The position numbers and the translations under genes are program-made. This document shows positions 5,771 to 9,233 of a stretch of 9,233 nucleotides of DNA, in pieces. The DNA comes from Lachnospiraceae bacterium (GTDB taxonomy: Bacteria > Bacillota > Clostridia > Lachnospirales > Lachnospiraceae), in NCBI GenBank assembly GCA_009774585.1, contig VSOA01000147.1:1-9233 (forward strand), in the 5' to 3' direction. The notes beneath the pieces were generated by a model. The model had not been told where the DNA came from and did not search any database. It was given only the letters and a program-made list of their open reading frames with translations. Numbering within the stretch: the first letter of the stretch is position 1; each line of letters begins with the position of its first letter.

Positions 5771-7051
5771 TTAAATTGCCTCAAAGCCGTTTCGCAAATC
5801 GTTGATAATGTCGTCAATATGCTCCGTACCGATGGAGAGACGGATAGTATTAGGCTTAATTCCCTGATCCGTCAATTCTATGTCCGTAAGCTGGCTGTGC
5901 GTGGTAGTGGCCGGATGAATCACCAGGCTTTTGACATCGGCAACATTTGCAAGCAGAGAGAATATTTTCAGACTGTCAATAAATTTGTGCGCCTCTTTTA
6001 CACTGCCCTTGATCTCAAAAGTAAAAATGGAGCCGCCGCCATGGGGAAAGTATTGCTGATATAATGCATGGTCGGGATGATCGGGCAGGGATGGATGGTT
6101 TACCTTTTCCACCTGCGGATGCATTCTAAGAAACGCCACCACTTTTTTTGTATTTTCCGCATGTCGCTCTAAGCGCAGAGATAGCGTTTCTATTCCCTGC
6201 AAAAGCAGAAAAGCCGCAAATGGAGAAATTGTCGCGCCGGTATCACGCAGTAGAATTGCCCGGACATATGTTACAAATGCTGCCGGGCCAACAGCCTTTA
6301 CAAAAGAGACGCTGTGGTAGCTTGGATTGGGCTCAGAGATTGCCGGGTATTTGCCGGAAGCTGCCCAGTCAAATTTGCCGGAATCGACAATGATGCCGCC
6401 GAGAGTCGTACCGTGACCACCAAGAAACTTTGTGGCGGAATGTACAACGATATCTGCACCATGCTCAATGGGGCGGATCAAATACGGTGTACCGAAAGTA
6501 TTGTCTACGACCAAGGGCAAACCATGCTTATGCGCGAGTTCAGCTAAAGCGTCGATATCGGGGATATCGCTGTTGGGGTTACCGAGTGTTTCAATATAGA
6601 TGGCTCTAGTATTATCCTGAATTGCCGCTTCAACCTCGGAAAGATCATGTATATTTACAAAGCTTGCTGTGATACCAAATGCCGGTAGTGTGTGCGCCAA
6701 CAGATTGTAGCTTCCTCCGTAAATTGTTTTCTGGGCGACAAAATGACCACTGTTTTGTCCGAGCGCCTCAAGCGTATATGTAATGGCAGCAGCGCCGGAG
6801 GCAAGAGCGAGGGCAGCGACACCGCCTTCCAGAGCGGCGATACGTCGCTCTAATACATCCTGCGTGGAATTTGTCAGTCTGCCGTAAATATTTCCGGCAT
6901 CGGCAAGACCAAAACGGGCAGCCGCGTGGGCGGAATTCCTGAATACATATGAGGTAGTCGCATAAATAGGAACTGCACGGGCGTCGCTTGCCGGATCCGG
7001 ATTCTCCTGTCCTACATGCAGTTGTAGTGTTTCAAACTTATAATCAGACAT
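5771..7051 (-). CDS. metY: O-acetylhomoserine sulfhydrylase (MetY)
   Basis: This 426-residue enzyme of the Cys/Met metabolism PLP family is the usual length for MetY. It joins sulfide to O-acetylhomoserine, giving homocysteine and acetate, and some members also accept O-acetylserine. Visible landmarks are FETLQLHVGQ at the N-terminus, IYGRLTNSTQ (55-64, with the phosphate-binding Tyr and Arg), ETLGNPNSDIPD (154-165), D183 in VVDNTFGTP, and the PLP lysine K208 in HSATKFLGGHGTT. ESRLSIGTEH-like C-terminal residues (NTIRLSIGTEH) are also present. The long MetY-specific insertions argue against cystathionine gamma-synthase or lyase. A strong AAAGGAG precedes the ATG. It is the first gene of the metY-nifS-nifU group and would supply sulfur amino acids to the desulfurase pathway. 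I saw no SAM riboswitch or T-box; the predicted leader is only about 53 bases. Confidence 0.94.
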   Translation of the reverse strand: MSDYKFETLQLHVGQENPDPASDARAVPIYATTSYVFRNSAHAAARFGLADAGNIYGRLTNSTQDVLERRIAALEGGVAALALASGAAAITYTLEALGQNSGHFVAQKTIYGGSYNLLAHTLPAFGITASFVNIHDLSEVEAAIQDNTRAIYIETLGNPNSDIPDIDALAELAHKHGLPLVVDNTFGTPYLIRPIEHGADIVVHSATKFLGGHGTTLGGIIVDSGKFDWAASGKYPAISEPNPSYHSVSFVKAVGPAAFVTYVRAILLRDTGATISPFAAFLLLQGIETLSLRLERHAENTKKVVAFLRMHPQVEKVNHPSLPDHPDHALYQQYFPHGGGSIFTFEIKGSVKEAHKFIDSLKIFSLLANVADVKSLVIHPATTTHSQLTDIELTDQGIKPNTIRLSIGTEHIDDIINDLRNGFEAI

Positions 7052-7087
7052 AATAATTCTCCTTTCGTAAGCGTCATTTATTTTAAA

Positions 7088-7108
7088 TACCTACTAGATT
7101 GGTTGGTA
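7088..7108. promoter_or_regulatory. Candidate operator: 21-bp imperfect dyad at the metY start point
   Basis: The sequence reads TACCTACTAGATT then GGTTGGTA, with symmetry TACC-n-AC...GT-n-GGTA about its centre (7 of 10 positions paired, plus wobbles). It begins just downstream of the metY -10 box and covers the predicted start point, the position of a repressor site. The local Rrf2 protein is the obvious candidate binder, but this is inference; no known consensus was matched. Confidence 0.5.
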
Positions 7109-7110
7109 AT

Positions 7111-7139
7111 ATTCTAAAACGTATTTTCTTGTGTGTCAA
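7111..7139 (-). promoter_or_regulatory. Promoter of metY-nifS-nifU
   Basis: On the minus strand, a perfect TTGACA (7139-7134) is followed after 17 bases by TAGAAT (7116-7111), one base from consensus. Transcription would start near 7104, about 53 bases before the metY ATG. This is the strongest promoter-like sequence for the minus-strand block. Confidence 0.75.
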
Positions 7140-7174
7140 TGATTTTATAAAATTTATTTTGTGACATTTCCGGG

Positions 7175-7225
7175 AGAATTGCATGATATAATAAACGCAA
7201 GCCCGGCGGCTTGCGGTGCAATTCT
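7175..7225. repeat. Nested inverted repeat in the metY/response-regulator divergent region
   Basis: An outer perfect 9-bp repeat, AGAATTGCA (7175-7183) with TGCAATTCT (7217-7225), encloses an inner perfect 8-bp hairpin, CGCAAGCC (7196-7203) with GGCTTGCG (7208-7215), around a CGGC loop. The asymmetric 12-base left loop between the stems holds a TGATATAAT extended -10-like box. No T-run follows directly, so a terminator is not favoured. It may act as a DNA dyad or as structure in a transcript of unknown direction. Confidence 0.5.
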
Positions 7226-7271
7226 TGTTTCAATGTTTTGCGTTATGGCATGTATTTGCATTGATTTCAGG

Positions 7272-7299
7272 ATTACAGCATTTGAGGCTATGATATAAT
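7272..7299 (+). promoter_or_regulatory. Likely promoter of the two-component system genes
   Basis: A perfect TATAAT (7294-7299) preceded by TG (7291-7292) forms an extended -10. A weak -35, ATTACA (7272-7277, 4 of 6), lies 16 bases upstream. It stands about 39 bases before the response regulator ATG. An identical ATGATATAATA at 7183-7193 could be a second, upstream promoter, but its -35 is poor. Confidence 0.55.
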
Positions 7300-7337
7300 A
7301 ATGCAGAAGAAAAACAAGCGGCATAAAGGAGTAAGTC

Positions 7338-8033
7338 ATGAACAAAATTCTGTTAGTAGAAGATGATCATCTTTTAAATAAAACACTTACTTATAATTTA
7401 TCATTGGATGGTTACGAGCTGACTTCCGTATTTAATGCCAGAGACGCCGCAGCAGCGATTCGGAGGCAGCGATTCGATGTGGCGCTGCTTGATATTAATC
7501 TGCCGGACGGAAACGGCTATGAATTGTGTAAACTGGTGAAAGCGGAAGCACAGGATACGCTGGTGTTTTTTCTGACGGCTAACGATCAAGAGCGAGAGCA
7601 GGTGCAAGGCTATAAAGCAGGTGCGATAGACTATATTACGAAACCTTTTTCAGTTATCGCATTACAACATAAAATAAGCGCAATGCTTGCGATGGTGGAG
7701 AATCATAAGCCATTTGAGGATATCTATGATGACGGAAAATTATGCCTTGATTTTGCCCGGCAGACAGGAACGATTGCGGGAAAACAGCTTATGCTATCCG
7801 CCATGGAATATCGAATGCTTGCTCTTTTTTGCCGGAGTGCCGGACAAGTATTGACGCGGAGGCTGCTCTTAGAGAGACTGTGGGATGCGGAAGAAAAATA
7901 CGTGGACGAGCATACGCTGACAACGACCGTCAGCCGCATACGGGGCAAGATTGAGGCGGAAGGCGACTGTTATATCAAGACTGTGTATGGTATGGGATAT
8001 CAGTGGATGGGAGAAGGACAGAAGGGGAAATAG
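7338..8033 (+). CDS. OmpR/PhoB-family response regulator
   Basis: The 231-residue DNA-binding regulator has a receiver domain (about 3-118) and a winged-helix output domain (about 135-227). The receiver has acidic residues E8, D9 and D10, the phosphoacceptor D52 in LLDINLPDG, T80 in FFLTA, and K102 in ITKPFS. The output domain includes LSAMEYRMLALF, the recognition region HTLTTTVSRIRGKI, and the terminal wing TVYGMGYQW. All residues needed for phosphotransfer are present. The start is fixed by AAGGAG (7326-7331) 6 bases before the ATG. The kinase gene begins 1 base after its stop codon, so the two are co-translated partners. The subfamily looks close to BceR/VanR-type regulators, but the target genes are not in the window. 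It is transcribed divergently from metY. Confidence 0.93.
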   Translation: MNKILLVEDDHLLNKTLTYNLSLDGYELTSVFNARDAAAAIRRQRFDVALLDINLPDGNGYELCKLVKAEAQDTLVFFLTANDQEREQVQGYKAGAIDYITKPFSVIALQHKISAMLAMVENHKPFEDIYDDGKLCLDFARQTGTIAGKQLMLSAMEYRMLALFCRSAGQVLTRRLLLERLWDAEEKYVDEHTLTTTVSRIRGKIEAEGDCYIKTVYGMGYQWMGEGQKGK

Positions 8034-8034
8034 A

Positions 8035-9081
8035 ATGAGACGCTGGGGGACGGAAAGAAAGCCGGTATCGGTCAGGACGATTTATGGATTAACGATTGTG
8101 GGAATGTTACTTACGATTGCGGCGGTATGTTTTTTCTTATATCAGATGACCGGAGACAAGAGGATTCCGTTATTGGGAATTTTGATTGCTGTGAGCGGCT
8201 TTGCGTGGGTCAATGTTTTTATGTGGATTATGAGCAAACGGCTGACATTATTTACAGATGATATCTGTCAGGTGCTGGATCGCATGATTAATGGGGATAC
8301 CGGACTGGAATGGAGTGACGACAGCGAGACGCTTTTTGCCCGTATCAATCACCGGCTTATGCGTCTATATGAAATCCTGCGCGAGAGCAGGCAGCAGGCG
8401 GCGGAGGAACGGCAGAAAATACAGACGCTGGTCTCGGATATCTCGCACCAGGTCAAAACGCCCGTCAGCAATCTGAGAGTGGTGACGGATACGCTGCTTA
8501 CAAAGTCGGTTACCGAGCAAGAGCGGGAGGAATTCATACGGGGAATCAGTATGCAGACAGATAAACTGGATTTTCTTTTTCAGGCATTGATTAAGACTTC
8601 AAGACTGGAGAGCGGGGCAATCTGTCTGGAGAAAAAAGACGGACTTGTCTATGACACGCTGGCGCAGGCGATAAGTGGTATTGTCTATAGCGCGGAGAAA
8701 AAGCAGATTGACGTGACAATAGACTGTCCGGAACAGCTTCATGTGTTCCATGACAGGAAATGGACGGCGGAGGCGCTTTATAATCTTCTGGATAATGCGG
8801 TGAAGTATACGGAGAAGGGCGGCGCCGTTACCGTGTCTGTAAAGCAGTGGGAGATGTATGTGAAGATTGACGTGTCTGATACTGGCAAGGGAATCGCGGA
8901 AAGTCGTCAGGCGTCTGTCTTCCGGCGGTTTTATAGGGAAGAAGAGGTACACGACAAGCCGGGCGTGGGCATCGGACTATATCTGACACGCGAGATTATC
9001 ATGCGTCAGGGTGGGTATGTCAAGGTTGTGTCGGAAATTGGAAGAGGTTCAACATTTTCGGTCTTCATGCCACGGCGGTAA
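8035..9081 (+). CDS. Two-TM sensor histidine kinase with minimal extracytoplasmic loop (BceS-like)
   Basis: The 348-residue kinase has two membrane segments (about 16-38 and 45-67) separated by only some six residues, so it has no real external sensor domain. A cytoplasmic linker (68-125) leads to the dimerisation/phosphoacceptor helix with H138 in SDISHQVKTPV. The ATPase domain shows the N box (LLDNAVKYT, N254), G1 box (D282 in DTGKGI), F-box-like FRRFYR (296-301) and G2 box (GVGIGLYLT, 310-318). It should be fully active. This architecture fits intramembrane-sensing kinases, which usually respond to peptide antibiotics through a partner ABC transporter. The start at 8035 is chosen over an in-frame upstream ATG inside the regulator gene because AAGGGG precedes it at about 8 bases. 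It is coupled to the response regulator. The exact stimulus is unknown. Confidence 0.9.
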   Translation: MRRWGTERKPVSVRTIYGLTIVGMLLTIAAVCFFLYQMTGDKRIPLLGILIAVSGFAWVNVFMWIMSKRLTLFTDDICQVLDRMINGDTGLEWSDDSETLFARINHRLMRLYEILRESRQQAAEERQKIQTLVSDISHQVKTPVSNLRVVTDTLLTKSVTEQEREEFIRGISMQTDKLDFLFQALIKTSRLESGAICLEKKDGLVYDTLAQAISGIVYSAEKKQIDVTIDCPEQLHVFHDRKWTAEALYNLLDNAVKYTEKGGAVTVSVKQWEMYVKIDVSDTGKGIAESRQASVFRRFYREEEVHDKPGVGIGLYLTREIIMRQGGYVKVVSEIGRGSTFSVFMPRR

Positions 9082-9233
9082 GGTTTTGAGAACGGTCTTG
9101 TATGAGAGATTTTTGTAATCCGAGATTTTTGTAATATTTTTTGCAAACAGAATCAAAAATGATAATAAAGAAAGGGCATTTTTATAGAAATTATACAATA
9201 TGAAAAGCACATTCTATATGATATGATTATATT
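9082..9233. other. AT-rich region after the kinase, no gene seen
   Basis: These 152 bases hold no convincing ORF and no clear terminator hairpin after the kinase stop codon. The right end (9180-9233) is AT-rich with several -10-like strings, such as TATACAAT and TATGATATGAT, but no well-spaced -35 box. It may be the leader of a gene that begins beyond the window. Confidence 0.5.
9106..9135. repeat. 14-bp tandem direct repeat downstream of the kinase
   Basis: GAGATTTTTGTAAT occurs twice without mismatch, at 9106-9119 and 9122-9135, with a period of 16 bases. OmpR-family regulators often bind direct repeats, so this could be a site for the neighbouring response regulator ahead of a downstream target gene. 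The 16-base period is longer than the usual 10-11, and chance or slippage remains possible. Confidence 0.55.

Noticed and set aside
7052..7110. SAM riboswitch or T-box leader for metY
   Set aside because: The predicted leader is about 53 bases, too short for either, and no conserved core was seen.
7196..7230. Rho-independent terminator at the GCAAGCC/GGCTTGC hairpin
   Set aside because: No gene reads into it from the left on the plus strand, and no T-run directly follows the stem in either direction.
7154..7345. 63-residue hydrophobic minus-strand ORF in the divergent region
   Set aside because: It runs across the response regulator promoter and start codon, has no ribosome binding site, and is explained by AT-rich DNA.
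7951..8034. Longer histidine kinase starting inside the response regulator gene
   Set aside because: The extra 28 residues overlap the winged-helix coding sequence. The ATG at 8035 has its own AAGGGG site and gives a normal N-terminus before TM1.

Overview
The window looks like a piece of a Clostridia chromosome, most likely Lachnospiraceae. This is inferred from mid-range GC, strong purine-rich ribosome binding sites (AAGGAG, GAGGAGA), a Clostridium-type NifS/NifU pair, an Rrf2 regulator, and anaerobic flavin/Fe-S and HypA-type proteins. The species cannot be fixed from sequence reading alone. No rRNA, tRNA, CRISPR array, transposase or phage gene was seen.

Left part (1-2657, plus strand): the 3' end of a GltD-like FAD/NAD(P)H oxidoreductase with a C-terminal [4Fe-4S] motif, a HypA-type metallochaperone, and a tryptophan-rich polytopic membrane protein. 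Two highly structured intergenic elements separate them (952-1040 and 1416-1528). Each consists of a long, unrelated foldback followed directly by a similar GGAGAAT...ATTCTCC hairpin. A bidirectional-looking terminator (2613-2657) closes the block and also serves the convergent gene to its right.

Middle part (2686-7051, minus strand), in transcription order: metY (O-acetylhomoserine sulfhydrylase), nifS (cysteine desulfurase), nifU (Fe-S scaffold), an IscR-like Rrf2 regulator, and a membrane-anchored extracytoplasmic protein of unknown function. metY has a near-consensus promoter (TTGACA-17-TAGAAT) with a 21-bp imperfect dyad over the predicted start point. The regulator has its own promoter (TTGATA-18-TATAAT) overlapping the end of nifU, and a hairpin that only readthrough transcripts could form over its ribosome binding site. 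The genes link sulfide assimilation, sulfur release from cysteine and Fe-S assembly, with a cluster-sensing regulator at the distal end.

Right part (7052-9233, plus strand): a divergent control region with nested inverted repeats and two identical ATGATATAATA boxes, then an OmpR/PhoB-type response regulator and a small two-TM histidine kinase with almost no extracytoplasmic loop. This resembles the Bce-type intramembrane-sensing kinases that usually neighbour antimicrobial-peptide-responsive ABC transporters. No transporter gene lies in the window. The last 150 bases hold a 14-bp tandem repeat and AT-rich DNA.

The strongest candidates for something undescribed are the paired composite intergenic elements and the oxidoreductase/HypA/membrane-protein trio they sit in.
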